Below, piece after piece: positions 45,454 to 53,259 of a DNA stretch of 64,000 nucleotides. The notes beneath the pieces are model-generated. The model did no database searches. It had not been told where the DNA came from and saw nothing but the letters and a program-made list of their open reading frames with translations. The position numbers and the translations under genes were made by a program. The stretch is from Pseudoruegeria aquimaris (GTDB lineage Bacteria > Pseudomonadota > Alphaproteobacteria > Rhodobacterales > Rhodobacteraceae), in NCBI RefSeq assembly GCF_900172235.1, contig NZ_FWFQ01000001.1:186001-250000 (forward strand). Direction: 5' to 3'. Within the stretch, counting starts at the first letter, position 1; the number at the start of each line of letters is the position of its first letter.

Positions 45454-46833
45454 ATGCGTATTCTTGTTTTTCCATTCCTTCTGACCCTGGCCGCCTGCTC
45501 TGGCGGCCCGTCTTCCGACGTCACCACGCGGGCCACCGCGATCGATGCGCAACTGCCGCCGATGAACGTCTTTCCGGCGCAGTCAACGCCCGCGCCGACG
45601 CGGGCCAACAGCGAGATGGTGCGCGATTTCCTCGATCTCACCTTCAAGATGGAGAGCGGCCGCCAGCTGGCCACGCTGACCCGTTTCGAGGAGCCGATCA
45701 CCGTGCGCGTGTCGGGTGCGGCCCCCGCCTCGCTCTCCACCGATCTGGCCAAGCTGATCGGCCGGCTGCGCAGCGAAGCCGGGATCGACATCAGCCGCGT
45801 CTCCGGCCCCGGCCCCGCCAACCTCAACATCGAGGCCGTTCCCAGCCGCGAGATGCGCCGCCTCGCGCCGAGCGCGGCCTGTTTCGTGGTGCCGCGGCTC
45901 ACCAGCTGGGCCGACTACAAGCGCCACCGCAAATCCAGTCTCGTGGACTGGACGACGCTGGAGCGCCGCGAAACCATGGCGATCTTCGTGAAATCCGACG
46001 AAAGCCCGCAGGAGCTGCGCGACTGCCTGCACGAGGAAATCGCCCAGGCGCTCGGCCCGGTCAACGATCTCTACCGGCTGCCCGATAGCGTCTTCAACGA
46101 CGACAACATGAACAACGTACTGACCGGCTTCGACATGCTCATGCTGCGCGCCTACTACGATCCGGCGCTGCGAAACGGCATGAGCCGCAACCAGGTGGCC
46201 GAGGTGCTGCCCGGCGTGCTGCGCCGGCTCAACCCGCGTGGCGAGGGCCGCAGCCCGAATTACCTTCCCAGCACCTCGAAGGCCTGGAAATCCGCCGTGG
46301 AAGAGGCGCTCGGCCCGCGCGGCTCGCTCGGCACCCGCCGCGCCGCCGCGCAGCGCGCCGTCTCCATCGCCCAGTCCGAAGGCTGGACGGACCACCGCCG
46401 CGGCTTCAGCCACTACATCGTGGGGCGCCTGTCGCAATCCTCGCAGGCCGAAACCGCGCTGGCCGCCTTCCTCAAGGCCGATGCCTTCTACGCGCAGTCC
46501 GCCCTGACCGAGGCCCACCGCGCCCATGTGGGCGTGCAGCTCACCGCCTATGCGCTGGCGGCCGGGCAGGCCAGTTCGGCGCTGGAAATGGCCAACCGCC
46601 ACATGCCGCCGCTCAGCCGCAACCAGAACGCCGCGCTGCTGGCCAACCTGATGATGATGAAGGCCGAGGCGCTGGAACTCATCGGCCGCCCCGCGGAGGC
46701 CCGCAACGTCCGGCTCGACAGTCTGGGTTGGGCGCGCTATGGCTTCGCCGATGTCAACGAGGTGCGCCGGCGCCAGGCCGAAGTAGCGGCCCTCGTGCCG
46801 CGGCGTGCCGCAGCCGGAAGTGGAAACGGATGA
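45454..46833 (+). CDS. DUF2927 lipoprotein
   Basis: A 459-residue protein with a lipoprotein signal peptide: hydrophobic core LVFPFLLTL and lipobox AAC at Cys15. The DUF2927 domain (about residues 50-230) has a conserved HEEIAQALGPVNDL segment (His193, Glu194) that resembles a zinc-peptidase helix, though no further metal ligands are clear. The C-terminal half (about 270-440) is alpha-helical and looks like TPR-type repeats. The start at 45454 removes a poorly supported six-residue extension. Located between MoxR/GNAT and VWA genes; anchoring in the periplasm is inferred. Confidence 0.83.
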   Translation: MRILVFPFLLTLAACSGGPSSDVTTRATAIDAQLPPMNVFPAQSTPAPTRANSEMVRDFLDLTFKMESGRQLATLTRFEEPITVRVSGAAPASLSTDLAKLIGRLRSEAGIDISRVSGPGPANLNIEAVPSREMRRLAPSAACFVVPRLTSWADYKRHRKSSLVDWTTLERRETMAIFVKSDESPQELRDCLHEEIAQALGPVNDLYRLPDSVFNDDNMNNVLTGFDMLMLRAYYDPALRNGMSRNQVAEVLPGVLRRLNPRGEGRSPNYLPSTSKAWKSAVEEALGPRGSLGTRRAAAQRAVSIAQSEGWTDHRRGFSHYIVGRLSQSSQAETALAAFLKADAFYAQSALTEAHRAHVGVQLTAYALAAGQASSALEMANRHMPPLSRNQNAALLANLMMMKAEALELIGRPAEARNVRLDSLGWARYGFADVNEVRRRQAEVAALVPRRAAAGSGNG

Positions 46834-46994
46834 TCGTCATTGCAGGCTTGGTTCTGGGGGCTGCCCTCGGGGCGCTGCGCGCGAAGAAGCGCGGCGGAAA
46901 CGGCAAGGACATGGCGCAATGGGCCTTCGTGCACGCCCTGATCTTCGCCACCGCCGGGCTGTTCATCACCCTCTTCATCCACCGCTCGCTGTAA
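46830..46994 (+). CDS. Tiny membrane protein, unknown function
   Basis: 54 residues, overlapping the DUF2927 stop as ATGA and ending 4 bp before the VWA start, so certainly translated as part of this operon if it is real. Two hydrophobic segments (residues 1-16 and about 33-50) are joined by a basic loop LRAKKRGGNGKD. No family recognised. It may be a membrane anchor or partner for the MoxR/VWA pair. Confidence 0.75.
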   Translation: MIVIAGLVLGAALGALRAKKRGGNGKDMAQWAFVHALIFATAGLFITLFIHRSL

Positions 46995-46998
46995 GCGC

Positions 46999-48183
46999 AT
47001 GTTCCTGCCCTTCTTCGAAACCTTGCGCAGGAACGGCGTGCCCGTCTCGCTGCGTGAGTACCTCGGGTTCCTCGAAGGGGTGAAGGCGGGGCTCGCCACC
47101 TACGACGTGGACGCCTTCTACTACCTCGCCCGCACCGCGATGGTGAAGGACGAGCGCAACATCGACAAATTCGACCGCGCCTTCGCCGAAAGCTTCAGGG
47201 GCATCGAGGATCTGAAGATCGAGCAGGTGCTGGAGGCGGTGGACATCCCTGGCGAGTGGCTGGAGAAGCTCGCCGAAAAGTATCTTTCCGAAGAGGAAAA
47301 GGCCGAGATCGAAGCCCTCGGCGGCTTCGAAAAGCTGATGGAAACCCTGCGCGAGCGCCTGCAGGAGCAGGAGGGCCGCCACCAGGGCGGCAACAAGTGG
47401 ATCGGCACCGCCGGCACCTCGCCGTTCGGCGCCTATGGCTACAATCCCGAAGGCGTGCGCATCGGGCAGAAGGAAAGCCGCCACCGCCGCGCGGTGAAGG
47501 TCTGGGACAAGCGCGAGTTCAAGAACCTCGACGGCAACGTCGAGCTGGGCACCCGCAACATCAAGGTCGCGCTCAAGCGCCTGCGCCGCTGGGCCCGCGA
47601 CGGCGCCCACGAAGAGCTGGATCTGGACGGCACAATCCGCGCCACCGCCGAACATGGCTATCTCGACGTCAAGACACGCCCCGAACGCCGCAACGCGGTG
47701 AAGGTGCTGCTGTTCCTCGACGTCGGCGGCTCGATGGACCCGCACGTCAAGGTGGTGGAGGAGCTCTTCTCGGCCGCGAAGAGCGAGTTCAAGCATTTAG
47801 AGCATTTCTACTTCCACAACTGCCTCTACGAAGGCGTCTGGAAGGACAACCGCCGCCGCTGGCAGGAGCAGACCCCGACATGGGAGGTGCTGCGCACATA
47901 CGGGCCGGACTACAAGTGCATCTTCGTGGGCGATGCTTCCATGAGCCCCTACGAGATCGCCTATCCCGGCGGCGCCAATGAACACTGGAACGCCGAAGCC
48001 GGGCAGGTCTGGCTCCAGCGCGCCCGCGAACAGTGGCCGCACAATCTCTGGATCAACCCGCTGCCGGAAAAATACTGGGCCTACACCCATTCGGTGCAGA
48101 TGATCCGGGAGATTTTCGAGGATCAGATGGTCCCGATGACGCTGGACGGAATCGAAAGGGGCATGAAAGCGCTCTCCCGGTAG
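46999..48183 (+). CDS. VWA-domain protein, CoxE-like
   Basis: A 394-residue protein with an N-terminal helical part and a C-terminal von Willebrand A domain. The metal-ion adhesion site is seen at residues 241-246 as DVGGSM (one position differs from the classical DxSxS), followed by later acidic residues. CoxE-like VWA proteins pair with MoxR ATPases; the partner gene here is the one at 44157. No signal peptide, so probably cytoplasmic or membrane-associated. It ends the operon; a 445-bp non-coding gap follows. Confidence 0.9.
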   Translation: MFLPFFETLRRNGVPVSLREYLGFLEGVKAGLATYDVDAFYYLARTAMVKDERNIDKFDRAFAESFRGIEDLKIEQVLEAVDIPGEWLEKLAEKYLSEEEKAEIEALGGFEKLMETLRERLQEQEGRHQGGNKWIGTAGTSPFGAYGYNPEGVRIGQKESRHRRAVKVWDKREFKNLDGNVELGTRNIKVALKRLRRWARDGAHEELDLDGTIRATAEHGYLDVKTRPERRNAVKVLLFLDVGGSMDPHVKVVEELFSAAKSEFKHLEHFYFHNCLYEGVWKDNRRRWQEQTPTWEVLRTYGPDYKCIFVGDASMSPYEIAYPGGANEHWNAEAGQVWLQRAREQWPHNLWINPLPEKYWAYTHSVQMIREIFEDQMVPMTLDGIERGMKALSR

Positions 48184-48628
48184 CGGTTTCGCGGCACCGC
48201 CAGGCTGGCCCAGAAGAAAAAATCCCGAAAAACCTGTAAAAAAATGTCCAGCCGCTGCGCCTCTTTGCACAGGCAGGATACGGGGAGTCCAAACCCGCGT
48301 GGCCGCCTTTGTTGCCCGATCTCGCGCCGCCGTGATCCCCCGTGTGGAAACTTGTGAGTTTACTGGGGTATTTTCAGCCCCGAAACCGCCACGAGCGGCC
48401 TGCCGGGCCGATTTTCTTCAAGTCCTTCCGTCTGTGAAAAAATGCACAAGCCTTGCGCAGACGGAATCGCTCACGTTTCCGCCACGCAGCGTGAACGCAA
48501 GCCCTCTTTTCCTTTCCGGATCACCTCCATACATCCCCCTCATCGCAACGACGGGCCCCAAGCCCACCGAAACTCAAAACCCCAAACCGCGGCCCGTATC
48601 CCCAAAGTGGCCGCAAGGAGAATACGAC
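48184..48628 (+). other. 445-bp non-coding leader upstream of the repeat-protein gene
   Basis: No open frame with coding character is present on either strand except accidental ones. The sequence is AT-richer than its neighbours, with A-runs near 48215 and 48240. A long hairpin (48426-48466; eleven-base arms TTCCGTCTGTG/CGCAGACGGAA with one G-T pair, 19-nt loop) lies in the middle. No convincing -35/-10 pair was found. It may hold a long 5' leader or a small RNA for the gene at 48629. Confidence 0.5.
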
Positions 48629-49189
48629 ATGTTCAAGAAAATCGCTCTCACCGCCGTCGCCGCCGCTCTCGCCGTTCCGGCCTTCGCCGGCAACCCGAAC
48701 TCCCCTGCCGCGATCCAGATGTCCTATGAGGCCGGCGTGACCCCCGGCATCTACGACGTCGCCCAGCTGCAACGCCTGCAGGACGCCATCAGCGACAACG
48801 ACAAGGAAGCCGTCGCCTTCATCCTGAGCCAGGGTGCCGACACTTCCGTCAACACGCTGGACGGCGCCTCCGTGAACGGTGGCAAGGCCCAGCTGGCCGC
48901 GGAAGCCGGCGTGAACCCGGCCGATTTCACCATCGCCCAGCTGGAGCGCCTGATCCAAGCTCAGCGCGAGGAAGATGACGAGGAAGTCCGCTTCATCCTG
49001 AGCCAGGCCGGCACCTTCACCGACAACGGCGTGGTCTCCACCTCCTCCGTCGCCACCCCCGGCCAGCGCATGCTCGCCGCCGTGGAAGGCGTGGACGGCA
49101 TCGGCCTCTCCACCCACGACCTGATCCTGCTGGACCAGGCCCGCTCCGACAACGACCAGGAGCGCATCAAGTGGATCCTGAGCAAGTAA
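48629..49189 (+). CDS. Secreted protein of three 42-residue repeats, unknown function
   Basis: A 186-residue protein with a clear Sec signal peptide (MFKKIALTAVAAALAVPAFA, cut after Ala20). The mature chain is three repeats of 42 residues at 27-68, 85-126 and 145-186, each of the form hydrophobic helix + (E)AGV-x-PG, then AQLxRL helix, then an acidic DND/DD turn and a final helix (F)ILSQ. They are joined by about 17-residue linkers. A good AAGGAG lies upstream. A one-repeat paralogue follows directly. I do not recognise the family; the last repeat ends exactly at the C-terminus. Confidence 0.85.
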   Translation: MFKKIALTAVAAALAVPAFAGNPNSPAAIQMSYEAGVTPGIYDVAQLQRLQDAISDNDKEAVAFILSQGADTSVNTLDGASVNGGKAQLAAEAGVNPADFTIAQLERLIQAQREEDDEEVRFILSQAGTFTDNGVVSTSSVATPGQRMLAAVEGVDGIGLSTHDLILLDQARSDNDQERIKWILSK

Positions 49190-49214
49190 CGGCGCCCCGT
49201 CCCTGAGCGCCTGA

Positions 49215-49236
49215 GGCCCCTCTTTCACGAGGGGCC
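49215..49236 (+). terminator. Hairpin between the two repeat-protein genes
   Basis: Arms GGCCCCTC (49215-49222) and GAGGGGCC (49229-49236) around TTTCAC, 25 bp after the stop of the three-repeat gene. No T-run follows, so it may be an mRNA-stability or attenuation hairpin that lowers expression of the second gene. Confidence 0.4.
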
Positions 49237-49347
49237 GAAGGGCGCGGCGCAGGCCACCCCCCGGCCAGCGCCGCGCCCTCAAATCCCAGCCGACCGAACA
49301 CCCCCGGCCCCTTTCGCGGCCGTCGGTCCCCAGCCACAGGCAGCCCC

Positions 49348-49671
49348 ATGCTCAAGCCAGCCCTTTTCACTGCCCTCGTTCTGGCCGCCGCTTCCCCCGC
49401 GCTTGCCGCCGAACCCCATTCTCCCGGCCACCTCACGCTGGCCCGCATCGCCGGCGTCGCGCCCGGCCAGTTTTCCAACGCCGATCTGCAGCGGCTGATC
49501 GCGGCGCAGCGCGCCGGCGACGCCGCCCTCGTGGATCACATCCTGAACACGAGCTTCGCCCCGGGCGAAGTGATCTCCATCACCCACGTGCCCGAGCTTC
49601 CCGCCGGCGAGATCTACGCCGACGGCTCCGAGGGCGCGCTGCTGCAAAGGGGTTTCTCCGCCACCAACTGA
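49348..49671 (+). CDS. Secreted single-repeat paralogue of the preceding protein
   Basis: A 107-residue protein with a signal peptide (cut near SPALA, residue 20) and one 42-residue unit at 27-68 that aligns with repeat 1 of the upstream protein at the same residue numbers (RIAGVAPGQFSNADLQRLIA). A 39-residue tail without recognisable motif follows. The spacing of 158 bp and a shared repeat suggest duplication from the neighbouring gene followed by divergence. A strong terminator lies 76 bp after the stop. Confidence 0.75.
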   Translation: MLKPALFTALVLAAASPALAAEPHSPGHLTLARIAGVAPGQFSNADLQRLIAAQRAGDAALVDHILNTSFAPGEVISITHVPELPAGEIYADGSEGALLQRGFSATN

Positions 49672-49747
49672 TCGACGACCGGTCCCTCTCCCGGCGGCAC
49701 GGCTCACTCACTCCCCGCGTGTCACCGCGCACTCTCCCTGGAACTTG

Positions 49748-49776
49748 CGCCTTCGCTTTCGCGGAGGCGTTTTTTT
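49748..49776 (+). terminator. Strong intrinsic terminator after the repeat-protein genes
   Basis: Arms CGCCTTCGC (49748-49756) and GCGGAGGCG (49761-49769, with one G-T pair) around TTTC are followed by seven T. It closes the repeat-protein unit before the M48 gene. Confidence 0.9.
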
Positions 49777-49844
49777 GGCGCTCCCCCCGGCCCCCGCCCC
49801 TGCCGCGCCTTGCCCCCCCGCGCCTCGCGCCCCATATTTCAACC

Positions 49845-50528
49845 ATGTTGAAATTCATGCCGATCCTTCTGGCGGTTCTCTACGGGATCGCGATCTACCA
49901 CTTCTCCGCCCTGCGCACCCGGCGGGAACTGGACGCGAAATCCACCCGTCTCGCCGATCCCGCGCTGAAGCGGATCACCGACGGCTTTGCCAAGGCGCTC
50001 GACGTGCCGCAGGTGCCGGTGCACATCTACGAGATCAGCCCCGTCAACGGGCTCGCCGCGCCGGACGGGCGGATCTTCATCACCCGCGGCTTCTACGAGA
50101 AATACCGCGCAGGGCTGGTGAGCGCGGAGGAGATGGCCAGCGTGATCGCCCATGAGCTGGGCCACGTGGCGCTGGGGCATTCACGGCGGCGGATGATCGA
50201 TTTCTCCGGCCAGAACGCCCTGCGCACGGCCATGGCGATGGTGCTGTCGCGGTTCATCCCCGGCGTCGGCGTGCTGATCGCCAATTTCTTCACCACGCTT
50301 CTGGCGGCACGGCTTTCGCGCTCCGACGAATACGAGGCCGACGCCTATGCCGCCGCGCTGCTCACCAAGGCCGGGATCGGCACCGCGCCGCAGAAGGCGC
50401 TGTTTTCCAAGCTGGAAGCGCTGACCGAGGCCAATGCCGGCGCGATGCCGGCTTGGTTCCTGAGCCATCCGAAGACGGACGACCGCATCCGCGCGATCGA
50501 GAAGCTCGAAGAGAAATGGGCCGTGTAG
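49845..50528 (+). CDS. M48 family metallopeptidase, short form
   Basis: A 227-residue protein with an N-terminal membrane segment (about residues 4-20) followed by a zinc-peptidase domain. The zinc motif HELGH is at 103-107 with His103, Glu104 and His107, and the third ligand region is SRSDEYEAD near 158-166. About half the size of HtpX and lacking its extra membrane helices, it resembles BepA/YcaL-like or small M48 proteins. It may act on misfolded envelope proteins. Start at the ATG 49845. Confidence 0.88.
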   Translation: MLKFMPILLAVLYGIAIYHFSALRTRRELDAKSTRLADPALKRITDGFAKALDVPQVPVHIYEISPVNGLAAPDGRIFITRGFYEKYRAGLVSAEEMASVIAHELGHVALGHSRRRMIDFSGQNALRTAMAMVLSRFIPGVGVLIANFFTTLLAARLSRSDEYEADAYAAALLTKAGIGTAPQKALFSKLEALTEANAGAMPAWFLSHPKTDDRIRAIEKLEEKWAV

Positions 50529-50550
50529 GCCTCGCGCCTCGCCGCACCAG

Positions 50551-50625
50551 GCCGGCACCGCCGGCCAGCCCCCGACCCTCCCCATGGGAGGGGGCTTCAC
50601 CCCCACCCAGGGTCAGGGGCCGGCC
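50551..50625 (+). repeat. Palindromic intergenic element, copy B
   Basis: 75 bp between the convergent M48 and PIN genes. A leading hairpin GCCGG/CCGGC, then outer arms (50563-50579 with 50609-50625) enclosing a hairpin around CCTCCCATGGGAGG-type bases. Same layout and the same CCATGGG...GGCTTC core as copies A (4675-4754) and C (55743-55820), but with different bases in the arms that still pair. Confidence 0.7.
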
Positions 50626-50644
50626 TCTGTCCTCGGCCTCTACC

Positions 50645-51187
50645 CTACCCGTATAGCGCCTTTGCCATGCGCGGCAGCCGCGCCTTCTTGTAGAGCCTGC
50701 GCGGATCCAACTTTTCACCCGAAAGCCGCTCGGCCTCCGCATGGACCCGCTCCGTGACGGCGCGCAGCAGCTCCGGCGCGGCTTCCGCGAGCCCGCGCAG
50801 GAAGGCATCCGGCCCGAGCGGCGCAAGCCCGTGTTCGGCGAGCTCCCGGCGCGGGAAATCCTTCAGGTTCAGCGTCAGGATGCCATCGGCCCCGCCGGTG
50901 ATCGCGGCGGCCAGAACGTGGCGGTCCGTGGGATCCGGCAGGTAGAGCCGCGCCTCCAGCTCCGGGTCCGCCGCCACCAGCCCGAGCGGGAAGCGCGCGC
51001 GCCAGAGCGCGGCCTCGCCCTCGGCCTGTGCGCCCCCGACGGGGCCGAGGCGCGCGGCGGCATGGGTCCATTCGCCGAGGATGCGCTCGGAATAGAGCGG
51101 CGTGAAGACGCCCGCCTGCGCCACCCCGCTCACCACCTCGCGCAGCACCGTGGGATAGAGCACGCAGGCATCGACGACGAGCTTCAC
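50645..51187 (-). CDS. PIN-domain protein (RSP_2648-like)
   Basis: A 180-residue PIN-fold protein. Acidic residues expected at the active site are seen in VVDACVLYP (Asp6), at the Glu of ILGEW (about residue 39), in DPTDRHVLAAA and in LTLNLKDF. It matches the RSP_2648-type PIN family, which in Rhodobacteraceae is fixed beside an RlmI-like methyltransferase. No antitoxin gene adjoins, so it is less likely to be a VapC-type toxin; an RNA-processing role is inferred. Coupled to the upstream gene by an ATGA overlap. Confidence 0.85.
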   Translation of the reverse strand: MKLVVDACVLYPTVLREVVSGVAQAGVFTPLYSERILGEWTHAAARLGPVGGAQAEGEAALWRARFPLGLVAADPELEARLYLPDPTDRHVLAAAITGGADGILTLNLKDFPRRELAEHGLAPLGPDAFLRGLAEAAPELLRAVTERVHAEAERLSGEKLDPRRLYKKARLPRMAKALYG

Positions 51188-52383
51188 GGCAGCAACCGGT
51201 AGAACAGCGCCTTCAGGTAGCCGCTTTCGGCCAGTTGCGGCATCAGCGGGTGATCGGGCCCGGCGAAACCGGTGTGGATCAGCTGGCTGGCGCGCCCTGC
51301 CCGGCCAATGCCGCGCGTGCAGGCGGTGCGGAATTTCGACAGATCGGCGGCGTGGGAGCAGGAGCAGAGCCCGAGGTAGCCGCCCTCGGCCACCAGCGGC
51401 GCCGCCAGCCGCGCCACGCGCTCATAGGCGCGCAGGCCCTTGTCCAGCGCCTGCCGGTTGGGGGCGAAGGCAGGCGGATCGCAGATCACCACGTCAAACC
51501 GCACGCCTTCCTCGGCGAGGGCTTCCAGCACGGCGAAGGCATCGCCGCGGCGGGTGGCAAACCGCGCGTCGGTGCCGGCGGCTTGCGCCCCCTGCATGGC
51601 CAGATCCAGCGCGGCGGCGGAACTGTCCACCGCCATGGCGCTTTCGGCCCCGCCCGCAAGGGCTGCCAGCGAGAAGCCCCCGACGTGGGAAAACACATCC
51701 AGCACCCGCTTTCCCGCCACCAGCCTTTGCGCGAAGGCGTGGTTGGGGCGCTGATCGTAGAACAGGCCGGTTTTCTGCCCGCCCATCAGATCGGCGATAT
51801 AGGTGGCGCCGTTCATCGGCACCGGAATCGGCCCCGCGACCTCGCCCGCAACCACCTCGGTGATCTCTTCGAGCCCTTCCAGCGCGCGCGCCCGGCCGGT
51901 GCCGTTCTTCACGACCGTGGTGCAGCCCGTCACCTCCTGCGCGGCCCCCGCCAGCGCCTCGAAGGCCACTTCGGCCCAGGCGGCGTTGGGCTGGATCACC
52001 AGCGCATCGCCGAAACGGTCGATGATGACACCGGGCAGCCCGTCGGCCTCGGCGTGGACGAGCCGGTAGAAGGGCGCGTCGAACAGGGTTTCACGGTGCG
52101 CCAGCGCGGCGGCGATCCGGCGCGCGAACCACGCCCGGTCGATCACCGCTTCCGCGTCACGGTCCAGCATCCGGCAGAAGATCTTGGAGATCGGGTTCAC
52201 GGCCACCGTGCCCAGATCCCGCCCCTCGCCATCCTGCAGCCGGGCAATCGCACCGGGCGGAATCGCCTTGGTGCGGCGGTCCGTCACCACTTCGTTGGCA
52301 TAGACCCAGGGCGCGCCGTGGCGGATCGGGCGGGCATCTGTTTTCGGCTTGAGCCGGACAAGAAAAGAGGAGGCATGCGTCAT
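51184..52383 (-). CDS. Class I rRNA methyltransferase, RlmI-like (RSP_2647-like)
   Basis: A 399-residue SAM-dependent methyltransferase: an N-terminal PUA-like domain (about residues 1-80), then a Rossmann methyltransferase domain with LDVFSHVGGFSLAAL (SAM motif I), ICDPPAFAPN (motif IV) and a cysteine-containing LCSCSHA active-site motif typical of m5C/RlmI enzymes. It probably methylates 23S rRNA. The start at 52383 is set by AGGAGG five bases before it; an upstream GTG is too close to that site. Confidence 0.88.
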   Translation of the reverse strand: MTHASSFLVRLKPKTDARPIRHGAPWVYANEVVTDRRTKAIPPGAIARLQDGEGRDLGTVAVNPISKIFCRMLDRDAEAVIDRAWFARRIAAALAHRETLFDAPFYRLVHAEADGLPGVIIDRFGDALVIQPNAAWAEVAFEALAGAAQEVTGCTTVVKNGTGRARALEGLEEITEVVAGEVAGPIPVPMNGATYIADLMGGQKTGLFYDQRPNHAFAQRLVAGKRVLDVFSHVGGFSLAALAGGAESAMAVDSSAAALDLAMQGAQAAGTDARFATRRGDAFAVLEALAEEGVRFDVVICDPPAFAPNRQALDKGLRAYERVARLAAPLVAEGGYLGLCSCSHAADLSKFRTACTRGIGRAGRASQLIHTGFAGPDHPLMPQLAESGYLKALFYRLLP

Positions 52384-52430
52384 GCACACCTCCTACTTGT
52401 TTGCTTCGGCGCTGAAAAGGGCGATCCGCC

Positions 52431-53036
52431 TCAGGCGGAGGCCGGGACCGACAGCTGGCGCTGGATCTCGCGCGCGAGGTGATCGGTGATGCGCACCTTC
52501 TGCGTCTGCCCGGCGCGTTCGGCCTCGATGGCGCGCTGGCCGCCGTAGCCGTCAAGATCCGCCGACACCCGGCGCGGCCCTTCGATCACTTCGCCCGTTT
52601 TGGCGTCGCGCACCGTCATCTCGAACTTGATCGAATGGGTGCCGCCGATGGTGTAGCGGGTTTTCTCGGTGAGGGAGTGGAAGCGCGTCACGCGGATGTC
52701 CACGATCACGTCGCGGCTGCCCTTGAAGGCGGCGGCGCCGCGGGTCATGCCCTCTTCGAAGATGGCGGCCACCTGCTGGTAGCGATCGCCGTAGGCGTCG
52801 CCGCGCCAGACGATGTCGGCCCGCGGGTAGTAGCTGTTGGCTTCGGAAACCTTCAGATCGCGCGGCACGGTCACGCGCAAGTCCACCACGTTGTAGTCGC
52901 GGCGCAGGGCCACGGCCGCGGAATCGCCGGCCAGGCCGCCCTCGATGGGCGCGTAGCGCGAAACCACCTGCGGCGTGCTGCAGGCCGAGAGCGCTGCGAT
53001 CAGGCCGATGGCGGCAGTCAGTTTGAACTTGTTCAT
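52431..53036 (-). CDS. Putative outer-membrane lipoprotein (DUF6778-like)
   Basis: A 201-residue lipoprotein: signal peptide KFKLTAAIGLIAALSAC with lipobox SAC, then a compact domain with VDLRVTVPRDLKVSEANSYYP and IVDIRVTRFHSLTEKTRYTIGGTH (in parts). The family is conserved in Rhodobacteraceae and has no known function. A strong AAGGAG lies upstream of the ATG at 53036; a longer in-frame start is rejected for that reason. Confidence 0.82.
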   Translation of the reverse strand: MNKFKLTAAIGLIAALSACSTPQVVSRYAPIEGGLAGDSAAVALRRDYNVVDLRVTVPRDLKVSEANSYYPRADIVWRGDAYGDRYQQVAAIFEEGMTRGAAAFKGSRDVIVDIRVTRFHSLTEKTRYTIGGTHSIKFEMTVRDAKTGEVIEGPRRVSADLDGYGGQRAIEAERAGQTQKVRITDHLAREIQRQLSVPASA

Positions 53037-53199
53037 CTTGCTTCTCCTTTGTCGGAGTCCCACTCACTTCAAGCCGGAAGATGCCTATGAAATGCGGCGA
53101 AATTTGGCAATTGAAGAAACCTTTCCATGTTTTTTAAGCACTTTCAGGCCACACCCGTGCCGGTCCGGGGCGGGCGGAAGTGTCGCGCACGGGGTGATT

Positions 53200-53211
53200 G
53201 TTAGCGCTAAC
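53200..53211. promoter_or_regulatory. LacI/GntR-type operator palindrome upstream of edd-eda
   Basis: GTTAGCGCTAAC is a 12-bp perfect inverted repeat with the central CpG layout bound by LacI-family repressors. It lies 49 bp before the edd ATG and is unlike the surrounding sequence, so it most likely controls the Entner-Doudoroff operon. No LacI-type gene is in the window. Confidence 0.75.
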
Positions 53212-53259
53212 GTTTCGTGCTAGGAAGCGCCCGAACCCACCTACCCGCGAGGAGCAGAC

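Noticed and set aside
48629-49189. Ankyrin repeats in the secreted repeat protein
   Set aside because: A short part of unit 1 (DNDKEAVAFILSQGAD) looks ankyrin-like, but units 2 and 3 lack the TPLH and GADVN features and the spacing (about 58-60 residues) does not fit 33-residue ankyrin units.
50645-51187. VapC toxin of a toxin-antitoxin pair
   Set aside because: PIN fold present, but no small antitoxin gene upstream; the upstream gene is an RNA methyltransferase in a conserved pairing.
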